Part shown: one piece after another, positions 52,124 to 62,844 of the stretch
Layout: every line of letters starts with the position of its first letter
Position numbering within the stretch: position 1 is the first letter of the stretch
DNA from: Rhododendron vialii
Lineage: Eukaryota; Streptophyta; Magnoliopsida; Ericales; Ericaceae
NCBI RefSeq assembly: GCF_030253575.1
Contig: NC_080561.1
Span: 12,510,001-12,574,000, forward strand
Reading direction: 5' to 3'
DNA length: 64,000 bases
Position numbers and translations under genes: made by a program
The notes under the pieces: model-generated
Database searches by the model: none
What the model was told of the DNA's origin: nothing
The model's input: the letters and a program-made list of their open reading frames with translations, nothing else

Positions 52124-54640
52124 ATGGAATTTCAAGACCCATCACCGGAAATCAACAAAGATATCAAAGCTATTTCAATAATGGATTGTGAGGACTTGGT
52201 CTCGGAGGAAGATCAGAATTTGGAGGAGGTACCAGAACCTAAGGTTGGTATGTTTTTTGATTCAGAAGATGATGCACGTGACTATTATGGTAGATATGCG
52301 AAAGTGCAAGGTTTTGTTGTGGTCACAAGAACTTCCAACAAGCGTAGGAATGGACAAAAGACGAATATAACCTACTCTTGTCATAGGGGTGGAAAGTCAA
52401 GGGACAAGGGACTGAACCCACTCAAAGCCATCCAACATCCAAAACAGATTGTAAAGCATCAATGAACTTGTCCTTGAAAATCGATGGAAAGTGGCTTTTG
52501 AATTCAATAGAACTGAAACATAACCATGAAATGTGCCCGAAGAAAGCTCGATATCTACAAGCCAATCGGGTTGTCCCACTACATGCAAAAAGGACAATAG
52601 CGTTGAATCGCTCGGCTGGAATAAAAATGAATCAGACAATTGCCTCATGTACGATTGAGGTAGGGGGGCCTAGCAACCTGCCATGGTTACCCAAGGATGC
52701 AAGGAATTACGTCGATAAAGTGAGACGCTCAGAACTTAAGGAAGGGGATGCAGAATCAATGCACAAGTATTTTATTAAGATGAAAACTGATAATGAAGCA
52801 TTTTTTTATGCAATTGATCTAGATGAAGAAAACCGGCTAAAGAATGTTTTTTGGGCCGATGGGAGAAGTAGAGAAGCATTCAAGGAATTTGGAGATGTGG
52901 TCACATTTGACACCACTTATTTGGTTAATCAGTGGAATATGCCGTTTGCTCCTTTCGTGGGTGTAAATCATCATGGGCAATCGATCTTGTTAGGGTGCGG
53001 ACTAATATTACGAGAGGACACAGATTCATTTGTATGGTTGTTCAAGACATGGGTTGCTTGTATGTCTGGGTGTTCTCCTAATGCCATCATAAAGGACCAA
53101 TGTCGTGCCATGCAAAACGCAATAAGTATAGTTTTCCCAAACGCACGGCATCGTTGGTGTTTGTGGCATTTATTGAAAAAGGTTCCTGAAAAGTTGAAAG
53201 GTTACGATGACTATGAACCGATTAAATGGGATGTCCTTAGTGCTGCGTATGATTCATTGACAAAAGAGGAATTTGAGAAAAATTGGGGCAATCTCATCAA
53301 TAAATATCACTTAGAGGCCAACGAGTGGCTAAGTGGCTTGTACGATGAGAGACACCGATGGGCTCCCGCATTTGTGAAAGATGTTTTTTGGGTGGGGATG
53401 TCAACAACCCAACGGAGTGAAAGCATGAATGCCTACTTTCATGGCTACGTACATTCTAATACCACAATAAAGGAATTTGTGGAGCAATATGAGAACGCCT
53501 TGCGTAAGAAGGTGGAAAAAGAAGACGAGGAAGATGCCCGTTGTTTCAACAAACAAATGAAGAATGTGTCCCCTTATGGTTTTGAAGATCAATTTCAAGA
53601 TGCATACACACTCGCAAAATATAAGGATTTTCAAGCTCAAGTAGCCGGTAAGATTGCATGCAATTTCACTTCTATGAAGGTGGTAGATGATGGCATTTCA
53701 AAATTTGAGATTGAAGAAGATATAAAAGTTGGTGAGAAGGGAATATTGAAAACCGTTACTTTTCATGTTTGTTATAATGAGGAGTCAAAAGAAAGTAATT
53801 GTACTTGTCGGTTGTTTGAATCTAAGGGGATTGTGTGCAAGCATATTGTCATGGTTTGGTCAAGAAAGAAGTTGAATGAAGTTCCAGAGAAGTACATTCT
53901 AAAAAGGTGGAGCAAAAATATGAGGAGGAGTCACACAATGGTGAAGGTTAGTTATGCAAATTGGGAAAGCAAGCCCGAATGGCGTCGCTATGATTATATG
54001 TTGGTTGCTTTCCGTAAAGCCGATGAAAAGGCCATGGATTCCGAGGCGAAGAGTAAGAGGGTGGTGGCCAAGTTGCAAGAAGCTGAGGTGGAGAATGAAG
54101 TTTGTGAGGAGGAGTGCCTAGGCGATAGGCCTATGTCAATCGACATAGTAGATGAAATCATAAGTTCCGAAGAGAAAAAAATACCCGTGGGTGATCCGAT
54201 TAAACGTCGTCGGAAAGGGCGGCCACCGGTAAATAGGAAACAACCAAGAATTGAAAAAATTATTCGAAAGATAAAGCAATCAAGCAAGAATGGCAAAGCT
54301 AGTCGAGGCAATGCGAAGAGCATGACGGTATATCTTTCAACTTGCAATTATTAAAAATATTTAGAAAAGTGTATCAATGAGCTTTATAATTACACTAATG
54401 TTTTATTTTTACCGGTGTAGTATAATCCGAATGTTCACACTATGGAACTCAACGAGGTTATCATGCAAGGGAGCATAAATTGTAGTGTAAGTATCCCTAT
54501 GTTTTTTTTTATCTTGTCATTCTAAAATTTCACATGTTATGTACTTGACAATTGATTTTTAATTTCAGACATCCCAATTGGTTGGACCGCACGGTGGAAT
54601 GTGGAGCTATGACCTTGACGAGGCTTCAACTGATTTATAA
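52124..54640 (+). CDS. FAR1/FHY3-type MULE transposase (single apparent frameshift)
   Basis: The main exon is 52124-54327, then small exons 54421-54486 and 54569-54640 (ACG|GTATAT...GTAG|TAT; AGT|GTAAGT...TTTCAG|ACA), all in phase, ending TAA. The N-terminal frame (52124-52465) holds the start of the FAR1 WRKY-GCM1-like zinc domain (VGMFFDSEDDARDYYGRYAK). The domain's end (KTDCKASM, ELKHNHEM) is in another frame, so one base is missing (or two are extra) between about 52390 and 52420. The 630-aa downstream ORF (ATG 52462) has the MULE DDE domain: D150 (TFDTTY), D212 (IIKDQCRAMQ), E320 (TTQRSESMNAYF). It also has the SWIM finger C447-x-C449...C459-x-H461 and a basic tail with KRRRKGRPP, AT-hook-like. 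Known relatives: FAR1/FHY3 light-signalling regulators and Jittery-type transposases. Being inside a TSD-flanked element argues for transposase, not host regulator. Confidence 0.85.
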
Positions 54641-56244
54641 TGGAAGACTTGTTCTTTTTTGTACTTTTGGTAGATGGCAATACATATATTCTCTTAGCTA
54701 TGTAGAAAGGGCACCCTTATGGCAGCATTAATTGTGAGTTTCATGGTTTAGTTCCACCTGAAACAAAAAAAATTATTTTGAGGGTAGTGACTTGTGAGAT
54801 CAATTAGTCTCTCTCAACCGTCTAAGTAACTTTGATGATCAATTGAAATGTGGCTTTTGTGCTTTTGTGTTGTATCGGTAGCCTAATTGCCATTTACTCT
54901 CTCAGTTTGTTCACTGTGATGCTCAATGAAAATGTGAATTTGGCTTTTGTTTTGTATGAGTAGCCTATTAGTTACAATTTACTCTCTTTGTTTATCCACA
55001 GCTGGCATGTGTCTTGTATCACACACATAGATAGCATTCAACTCCAAACAAGATTCTGCAAAAATGACACTTATATTGCTTCCCAATCAAACAATGCTTC
55101 CCCAATTATCATGTAAGAGACTGTAAATGCAAGTTTATAGCCCCAAAATTGAAAGTAACACAAGAATTCCAACAACATATATACCAGAACCAGTTTCATG
55201 ACAGTTCATTCCATTAATTCGTAAATCATTACAAAGCACTTGTGTGAACTTTAATCCAGTGCAGCCTGCCTGCTTCAGTTTTACTATTGACTCTAGTATA
55301 TACTGTACATTCTACAAAGTAACAATTCAGGTTCCACTTCGTTAGTTCATGGTTTCGCTAACTTCCGAAAGATATGTCAAAGGCATTGTTTTAGCTGCGC
55401 AAGTAGCAGCTCTCCTTTCTCTTAGGCTTCAATTCACGTAGACATGTTTTTTTCCTGCAAACATGAAATCAACTACCATAATTAGACGCAATCCCTTGCA
55501 CAACTTGCAAATGAGAAAGGCCAAATTTACAGAGCCTAATATTGGTAATATGAACTAAAAAAGAAGGCAGGCCTTCATCTTCCTTGTCTCTTCTTTCTAC
55601 TCCAGTAAAACGGAACAAAAAGAAAAAAAAAAAAAAAGTTCTGCAGTTCTCTGTTTACAAGTATAACTTGCTTCCAAAATGACAAAAATATCATAATTTC
55701 CCATCCAAATTAAAATACAAAAAGATACTAATTACATTTACAACTACAAAAAGATAGAGTACATACTTTGCTTTGGATTCTTTCTCAAATCAAAGACCAG
55801 CACATCCCATTGTAAAAAGCCCCAATTTGCGAAGAACAAACACAAATTTGTGAAATGCCCCATTTTTTTAGAACCCTAATTTACAAAAAGCTCCAATTTC
55901 TAAAGAAGAAACCCTAATTTTAGACCCAAACAAAAGTTAAGATCTTACACAAGAGCGAAAAACGCACCACAAAAGTTAAGATCTTACACAAGAGAGAAAA
56001 ACGCACCACAACTGATTTGGCGTGCCGTCCATGGTGGGGGTTTTGGGTGGCCGTCAGGTTCGCCGTGGTTGCACAAATCCGTGGTGGAGGTGCTCGGCCC
56101 GCTCACAACCTTCGTATGAAAAATAGAGACAGAGAAGCCTTGTGAGAGATGGAAGTAGGGGACGGAGAAAGGGTGGTGGTGGTTATCGGCATCAGTGGTA
56201 GGAGTGGTCGTGCGATTCAGATGTGATGGAGTGGGGGTCGTCGG

Positions 56245-56286
<42 letters not shown>

Positions 56287-56542
56287 ACTTGCGTTGGATG
56301 GCGGTCGGTTGCATCTCGGATGGTTTGCAGTTGTTGGTGGCGGTGATTTCTGGTGCTGGTGCGGGGAGATGGAGCAGACATGGATTTGGAAGATTTTGGG
56401 ACTCAAAAATTATACAGTATTCTGAAAATTTTGAATCTTTCAAAATGAGAGAGAGAGAGGGGGGTGGGGTGGGGCCCTTTTTTTTGCCACGTTGGCTGCT
56501 GTTCCTAATCTGTTCCTGATGTATGTGCAGGTAGCATTATTG
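54641..56542. other. Right non-coding part of the MULE
   Basis: No second gene is recognised. Minus-strand ORFs at 55984-56443 are driven by a (GA)n tract at 56250-56283 and Pro/His-rich low complexity. GC-rich text at 56010-56110 and 56290-56370 could be a captured exon or promoter fragment, but no protein family is apparent. Confidence 0.4.
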
Positions 56543-56559
56543 ATTAATAAAACCATCTT

Positions 56560-56660
56560 TTATTTATTTATTTTTGAAACGGCAAAAATATTATTTTGAT
56601 AAAGAACTCGATAATTAGTACATCAAGAAGAAAAAATGGGAGAGAAAAAAATAAAACCAT
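56560..56660 (-). mobile_element. LINE-like 3' tail
   Basis: On minus: CTTCTTGATGTACTAATTAT then TTTATCAAAATAATATTTTTG and an A-rich end (AAAAATAAATAAATAAA). It shares CTTGATGTACTA with the retroposed tail at 7128-7190. Heavily 5'-truncated. Confidence 0.4.
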
Positions 56661-57136
56661 CTTTTAATGGCCCGGCCCATTCCGGCTGCAATCTTTTGAA
56701 GTAATTCAATAAAAAGTCATGTCCGACGTTAGGATTGGTCCCACAACCGCAAGTTTTACCAATAAGAATGTGTTCCGTTATTGTAGAATATATATGGCAA
56801 ACCCTCATTATTGGGAAACCACTTGCTTGACTAATTAAAATAGTACTGCATGTATTTACATTTTTAAACTGTTTCGGAAAGGTAAATTGCTTTCCCCCTC
56901 CCCCTTGACACCACACCCCTCCCGGTCCAACACACTTTTTCCGCTTTTACCCTCCCTCAGCCCTTTTAATTACCTCCCTCCGTCATTTTAATTGGCTCTG
57001 GGCTCTGCTGCGCACAGTAGCCCCTAGACGGCAACATTTGGGTTAAAAAAAATTCTCACCATCAATTTGCAATTCTATGGAGCAGAAACGTAATTATGAG
57101 AGCCCTAGAGACAAAATTTGATTATGTTTCTTTAGA
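56661..57136. other. Intergenic DNA
   Basis: No gene or repeat is supported; a C-rich stretch lies at 56890-57000. Confidence 0.3.
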
Positions 57137-57469
57137 ATAATATGATCAAAATAAAAAGATCTTCACACCCGTTCAAACGCATTAAAAATTGAATTACTTA
57201 ATTTTTTAACCATATTTTTTAATATATAAACGGCTTAAAAAAATTAAGTGCTCAAATTTTCACTCCGTTTGAATCGATGCAAAGATCTTGTTATTCTGAT
57301 TATATTGACAAGATCTTTGCACCGATTCAAACGGAGTGAAAATTTAAGCACTTAATTTTTTTAGACCGTTTATATATATTAAAAAATATGATTAAAAAAA
57401 TTAATTGCTTCAATTTTTAATGCGTTTGAACGGGTGTGAAGATTTTTTTATTCTGATCATATTATTTTA
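57137..57469. mobile_element. Long palindrome (foldback MITE), ~155-bp arms
   Basis: AATAATATGATCAAAATAAA and complement of right end AATAATATGATCAGAATAAA. Arms run through TCTTCACACCCGTTCAAACG and ATTTTCACTCCGTTTGAATC to a centre around TTATTCTGATTATATTG. No TSD is clear. Confidence 0.8.
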
Positions 57470-58634
57470 ATTTATTTCTTTATTTAATTACTCATATCTT
57501 TTTAAGGCCTTTCAACAAAACATCCTAAGACTTATTATTTAGTTCCAAGACTCTCTTAGGATGTCCATTGAAAGGCCTTGGAACCAATATTTCAGTATGT
57601 TGTCATCTTATCAGCAAAATAGTTTTTGTATCTGAAGTTGAGCAAACACAACTCAACTCACCATAGAAATAGGGAGAAGGATTTGTAGATTAAAATCAAC
57701 AAAAGAAACCAAGACAATGAATTTTTATAGCCCACACAGCATCTTTTGAACTTGCTCTAAGTCGGAGAGTAAAAATTACCCAATAGTTTCTCTGAAAAAT
57801 TGATTTAGGGTTCAAATTTCAGAGAGATATGAAGGGAGAGAACCGATTGATCAAACAATGAAAAATCTGGAACAGATTAACATTACTAACAATTAATTAT
57901 ATAAATACACACACACACACACATATATTTATATTATTTATATAAAATAAATATCTCACGGTCCAGTTTGGTTAATCCACGATTTCGTAATGAAAATTCG
58001 TGGACCAAACCGCGAGTCACTGTTTTCTAATTTTTCAATCCGTGTCCAAACCATTAATCCACGGACAAAATTCAAAAGGTACGGATCTGTTTAGTCCGGA
58101 CTGATTTCACGATTAACCGAATTTTTTGAGCAGCCCTAGTGTCTAATCGTTCCATCCATTGACATGATAATTAGAGTTTGCTGACCGCTGAAGCCTGAAG
58201 CTGAACTAGGGGAGAATTTAGAACTAGAATTGAGGGCTCCAATCGCCCTTTAGGCTTCGTTCTTTTGGACTTAATTTAAACTTAACTTAAATTTAAAATT
58301 TTTGTCTTTACTTGAATTTTTTTTGCAATTGTTAATTTTGCTTCAAACTTTTGTGGGTTATTGATTCGTCTCAACAAGATGAATCAGAAAAGTAAATTAT
58401 TTTTACTTTTACCCAAGTATTTTAAGAAATAATCACTTTTTAGCGCAAATTCTCTACCCATCAATTATAAGGAAGTATGTTGTTGGTTTAAAAAAAAAAT
58501 TCTCCACCCATATCAATTACTACTTCCATTGGTCCTGATCATACTCTATCTTTAACATTTGTTTACAATCCATCTTTTTGTCTTTGGACTATACTTCCTC
58601 CGTCTCAATGTATTTTATCCCCCGTTCTATTTTA
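57470..58634. other. Intergenic DNA with a possible hAT right end
   Basis: At 57957-58139 GGTCCAGTTTGGTTAATCCA-type text with an edge AGCAGCCCTA resembles a hAT terminus whose left end is missing. An (AC)n microsatellite lies at 57905-57922. No gene. Confidence 0.35.
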
Positions 58635-59038
58635 GGCTCCGTTTGTTTCGATATAAAATATTTTACAATGCACAATATTTTTCATATAAAACATTTTTTG
58701 GGAAAACAAACTTCAAACTTTTATTTTTCGGTATTTGGTTGGTATTTAAAAAAATGTTTCAGAAATCAAAAAAATAGTGTAGAAAGAGAGAGGGGAACTT
58801 AAACAGTGGAGAGATTTGAGAATATTGGAATTGAACGTAGGTCAGGACTAACGATCGAGAAAACTGAGTAGTGAGAATTTTAGTGGAATGCAACTGGTTC
58901 GTTTCGGAAAATAACTTGCGAAAGATTTAAGGGTAAGTCATTTTCATCCAATTAATGTAAAATGTTTTTCTCATTTTTTACATAATCAAACACCGGAAAA
59001 TAGGTAGTAAAATATTTTACGCCCAAACAAACAGAGCC
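58635..59038. mobile_element. Tourist/Harbinger MITE, TTA TSD
   Basis: GGCTCCGTTTGTTTCGATAT and complement of right end GGCTCTGTTTGTTTGGGCGT. TTA at 58632-58634 and 59039-59041. 404 bp. The same family occurs at 62163-62573. Confidence 0.85.
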
Positions 59039-59054
59039 TTATTCAGATTAAATA

Positions 59055-59227
59055 TTCCCTCCGTCCCAATTTGTTTGTTTAATCTCAAGTTTTCAACTTA
59101 TCAAGGAAACCAAATATAATCCATTGATTGAAAATTTACATAATCTGGGTCATTGATTTTGAAATTGGACAGTTAATTTGAGACATGTGTAGTCAAAAAA
59201 TAGACAAACAAATCGGGAAGGAGGGAG
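59055..59227. mobile_element. Stowaway MITE
   Basis: TTCCCTCCGTCCCAATTTGT and complement CTCCCTCCTTCCCGATTTGT; TA at 59053-59054 and 59228-59229. 173 bp. Confidence 0.85.
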
Positions 59228-59342
59228 TACTATTTATATTTTCTAAATGATGTACTTTTTATATACAGTATGGATCTTATTTAACAATATTTAAATTAAT
59301 TATAGTAAACAACATTATTCAAATCACATGGATTATTACGTA

Positions 59343-59619
59343 CTCTCTCTGTCTCCCATTTTTTAGTCTTAGTTAACATTTTTTGATGTACCAAAAATAT
59401 TGTCTCACTTCCAAACCAAAAAGGTTATAGTTATGAAAGTTCTATTTTACCCTTCTTAAGTCAATGGTACTTACAAAAAATTTAAAAAGCAATTGGACAA
59501 AAAGTTCATGCAACTATTGAAGGGTAGAATACAAAAATATGGTGATTATACATGCAATGATTATATTTTCTCATATAGTTGAAATTTCAAAAGCAATTAA
59601 AAAATGGAGACGGATGAAG
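59343..59619. mobile_element. Stowaway MITE
   Basis: CTCTCTCTGTCTCCCATTTT and complement CTTCATCCGTCTCCATTTTT; TA at 59341-59342 and 59620-59621. 277 bp. Confidence 0.8.
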
Positions 59620-59819
59620 TATGAATGAAAAGATATAGGTGAAATGGTTCCCCTATCTTTACTTCTCTTGTGGATTCACTCAGCCATCATGTCTTTCTTT
59701 TTCAATACATCTAATTTAGTGCATGAATCCTCAAAAAAGATTTGAAACAGAAGTGTCTGGAAAAGCCTTTCTGGTTAGTTGTAATTTGTAGTAAAAGATG
59801 TCAAATTCTAATATGTAAT

Positions 59820-60045
59820 ATTGTTCAATTTTGTTGAATAAAGACAAAAATTAGCCAATAAGTGAATTTTTTCATCTTTACTAAAAAAAAGATTTTGATC
59901 GTAATTTTTTATTATTTAGATTTCTCTCATCATGACGAAACAATAATTTTCATAAAAAATCGACGAAAAACTAACAAATGCAATTTTTTTTTGAATAATA
60001 ACAAAAAAAATAAGCCACTTGACTTATAATACCAAACTAGGCCTA
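59820..60045. mobile_element. Diverged third copy of the CCGTTCGGACAAATAAG palindrome
   Basis: TTGAATAAAGACAAAAATTA..., GATTTCTCTCATCATGACGA and AAAAAAAATAAGCCACTTGA parallel the 47771/49517 elements but with many substitutions and no clean ends. Confidence 0.55.
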
Positions 60046-60693
60046 AATTGAACTAGGAATCTTCTGAAATCTCTTCTCCTTGAATGCAAAGAATTTACAA
60101 CTCTTATACTTAAGTTGCACAAATTGAACTAGATTTTTTTATAACTCATGACGTCCAAGCCAATATTAGCAGATCTTCCACAAACGGAAAAAGTAAACTA
60201 GATTCTTAAAGATATACTGTAATTAATACATAAACTTATGCATGGTACTTTTTTCCTAAATAAAAGTGGTGGCTTCAATTAGATTAGAATTTTGCTAACC
60301 ACATTCCTTTAGATGGTGGATAATGTACATATAAAATGTCTTGAAATTTGGATTGGTGGACGAATCAGAGAAGAGACCGGACGGATGGATCATCGGTTCA
60401 ACCACAGTTGAATCGTTATCTAATGGTGACGTTATAATTATGTCATAAATATAGTATTTTTTATTATGAAAAAAAGAAATATAAGTTATAAAATTACAAA
60501 AAAAATTCTAAAAATTCCCTAAAATTTATACAATTATGACAGCTAATTTTTCACACGTGTGAGTCTTCTTTTCATTGTTCTCGTCAAAAACAATACGTCT
60601 TCTTTTCACCGTGGGGCATGCGTAAGTCTACTCCCCCTTTCCCTTTACTTTCCAATCGATTCTCTCTCTCTTGTCTGAACCCGTCAATTTTTA
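60046..60693. other. Intergenic DNA
   Basis: AT-rich; no gene or clear element recognised. Confidence 0.3.
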
Positions 60694-62142
60694 GGGTTCG
60701 GCGCACCTCCAGTATTGTACAGTCCAGTATCCTCCGGTGTATGGCTGGGATTAATTCAGCCCATCCACATTGATATCTTCGGCTATATTTTTTTCACGTG
60801 GATCAGCTTTTTTGCCACCCCAAAATCCCTCTGTTTTGACCCCTATGTGGTGACCCTTTTGCTCCTACCAGTACTCTAATCCCAGCAAAACACACTTTCA
60901 ATCCCACGTAAATGGTACCTGCACACACACACTTTTATTCCCTCCAAAAAGCTACACTACCTTTCCGTCTTTCAATTGAGAATATTCTTTTACGGAGAAT
61001 ACCATGAAAATGGGTTTACGGAACCCAATCGCGTGTGTTCAAAGTATTTTTGAACGGTCCGGATTAAACCAATTTTGACCGGTCAAGATTAAAAAGTAAT
61101 ATCAACCATTGATTGCGAAAATAGATGATTGTGATTACACGAATCTGCAAAGAACTTGTTCACGGCTCCGCCGTGAATAAGTTTCTCTCCTTCCAATTAA
61201 ATTGTTTTGGAGAAAAACAGAGCAAAACACAACTAAAAGAACAACAAAAACTCAATACTAGCCGTGATCCCATTCTTAATGAAATGTTCTTATGGTCTTT
61301 TACACAAATTTTTTTTTTTTGACAATAAAGAAGAACTTCGTAGATAATAAAGAGTCATTACATCTCAATGTTGACAAAGTTACGAAACAAATAAATACAC
61401 AATCTTGAATACACACCAATTACTCCAATTGTATCCTCAATTACTCCAATCGGAAACCCTCTTTAAAACACACAAATCTTCTGCCCCGTATTTGACCAGT
61501 TACTTTGTCCTTGTTCAAATATTCCTTTGGAACACTAAACCCAATTTCTTTGGCATAGCTATTATAACATTCATATGTGGAATCTGCTGATTCAAATTCA
61601 ACATCAATACTCGACATGTCATTCATTATGGCAGTGAATAAATCTGCAAGTATTATTCTTTGACAAGTTTAGGAGGATAATTGTTTGGGGTAAATTGAAA
61701 AGAGATGCACAGCTAAACCTCGTGTATGTAAAAAAGGTTAACAAAACATTATTTTTGACGACACCAGGAATTTTTTTTATACATACCTGAGATCCTTCTT
61801 GAATTTGTTGAAATACAATAGTGTCAAAAGGACTTCTTGCTTTGCTCTGGTTTTTCCATAACAATCTAATTGGAAGACGGAAAGGTAGTGTTGCTTTTTG
61901 GAGGAAATGAAAGTGTGCATGTGCAGGTACCATTTTGATGGGAATGAAAGTGTGTTTTGGCAGTACTGGCAGGAGCAAAGGGGTCATCACAGAGGGGTCA
62001 AAACAGAGGGATTTTGGGTGGTAAAAAAACTGATCTACGTGGCAAAAATATAGCCAAAGATATCAATGTGGATGGGCTGATTTAATCTCAGCCATACACT
62101 GGAGGATACTGGACTATACAATACTGGGGGTGAGCCGAACCC
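60694..62142. mobile_element. Mutator-like element with ~285-bp inverted repeats, internally deleted
   Basis: The left arm 60694-~60985 (GGGTTCGGCGCACCTCCAGT...) is an inverted copy of ~61860-62142 (complement GGGTTCGGCTCACCCCCAGT...). Pairing includes ATCCACATTGATATCTT, CCTCTGTTTTGACCCC and TGGTACCTGCACA. The interior of about 870 bp holds only a FAR1-domain fragment. Very long inverted repeats plus a FAR1-type coding remnant indicate a MULE. Flanking 9-mers (CAATTTTTA/GATTTTCAA) match poorly, so the insertion is old or the boundary slightly off. Its ends differ from those of the 50914 MULE. Confidence 0.75.
61441..61626 (-). pseudogene. FAR1 DNA-binding-domain fragment of a MULE transposase
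   Basis: On minus the ORF reads MNDMSSIDVEFESADSTYEC, then YNSYAKEIGFSV, IRGRRFVCFKEGFR: the first half of the FAR1 (WRKY-GCM1-like) domain with its YxFY/GFS and RxFVC.KEG signatures. It ends shortly after the first Cys region; the DDE and SWIM domains are missing. It lies centrally in the inverted-repeat element, as expected for the 5' exon of a deleted transposase gene. Confidence 0.75.
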
Positions 62143-62162
62143 GATTTTCAAAACACTGCATA

Positions 62163-62573
62163 GGCTCCGTTTGTTTCGATCTAAAACGTTTTACAATGTG
62201 CAATATTTTTTATGTAAAATATTTTTTCTGAAAATAAATTTCAAAATTTTATTTTTCGGTATTTGGTTGGCACTTGAAAATATTTTCTGAAATTAACAAA
62301 ATAGTGTAAAAAGGGAGATGGAGAGTTTAAACGGTAGAAAGATATGAGATTATTGGAATTGAATGTGGATCAGGAGGAAACTAAGCAGTGAGAATTGCAG
62401 TAGAAGACAGCGGGTTCATTTCGGAAAATAACTTACGGAAGATTTAAGGGTAAGTCATTTTAATTCAATTGATGGAAAATATTTTACATGTCCTCATTTT
62501 TTACACAACCAAATACCGAAAAATAGGTAAAATATTTTATCGAAAAATATTTTACGTCTAAACAAACGGAGCC
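62163..62573. mobile_element. Tourist/Harbinger MITE (second copy)
   Basis: GGCTCCGTTTGTTTCGATCT and complement of right end GGCTCCGTTTGTTTAGACGT. Very similar in body to 58635-59038 (CGGTATTTGGTTGG, GATTTAAGGGTAAGTCATTT). Flanks ATA/TAT, so the TSD is ambiguous. It begins 20 bp after the Mutator-type element. Confidence 0.8.
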
Positions 62574-62844
62574 TATGTCAAACAAGTTAAGAGTCTCAAA
62601 GCACATCTTAAGGATATCAATGCATTGTTACGAATATCAAAGCACTTTTTATCAAATATCGATACATTGTTTACCCATTATTCACCACCCTAGTTATTGT
62701 GGTGAACATTTTTTTAATTTTGTTAAAAATATATTCTCATTTTCTGGCGGCCAGCCATTAACCATTTCCACCCGCCACCCCCACCTCAAACCACCCCTTT
62801 CGTACACCGGCCACCACCTCTGGCGGCCCTCCATTGACTATCCC

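Larger units (their letters stand above)
50914..56542. mobile_element. Mutator-like transposon (MULE) carrying a FAR1-type transposase gene
   Basis: A perfect 9-bp TSD, ATTAATAAA, is at 50905-50913 and 56543-56551. Terminal inverted repeats: left CAGTAATGCTACCCACACAT, right (complement) CAATAATGCTACCTGCACAT. Pairing continues with gaps through GGAACAGATT and GCCAACGTGGCA for about 60 bp. The 5629-bp body contains one gene on + (52124-54640), which accounts for transposition functions, plus a 5' leader region (51000-52120) and a ~1.9-kb right part with GA/CT-rich sequence. A Mutator-type MITE (51585-51761) is nested upstream of the gene. The boundary evidence is direct; mobility is uncertain because of a frameshift in the gene. 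Confidence 0.9.

Noticed and set aside
52392..52445. A short intron bridging the FAR1 frames
   Set aside because: A GT at 52396 and AG at 52444 exist, but the ~50-bp intron would be too short for plants and would delete the conserved KTDC residues.
52390..52465. Programmed -1 frameshift in the FAR1-like transposase
   Set aside because: No slippery heptamer of the X XXY YYZ type and no obvious downstream pseudoknot; a simple indel is more likely.
56195..56519. Glu/Arg-repeat proteins on + near 56.2-56.5 kb
   Set aside because: Created by the (GA)n microsatellite; no conserved sequence either side.
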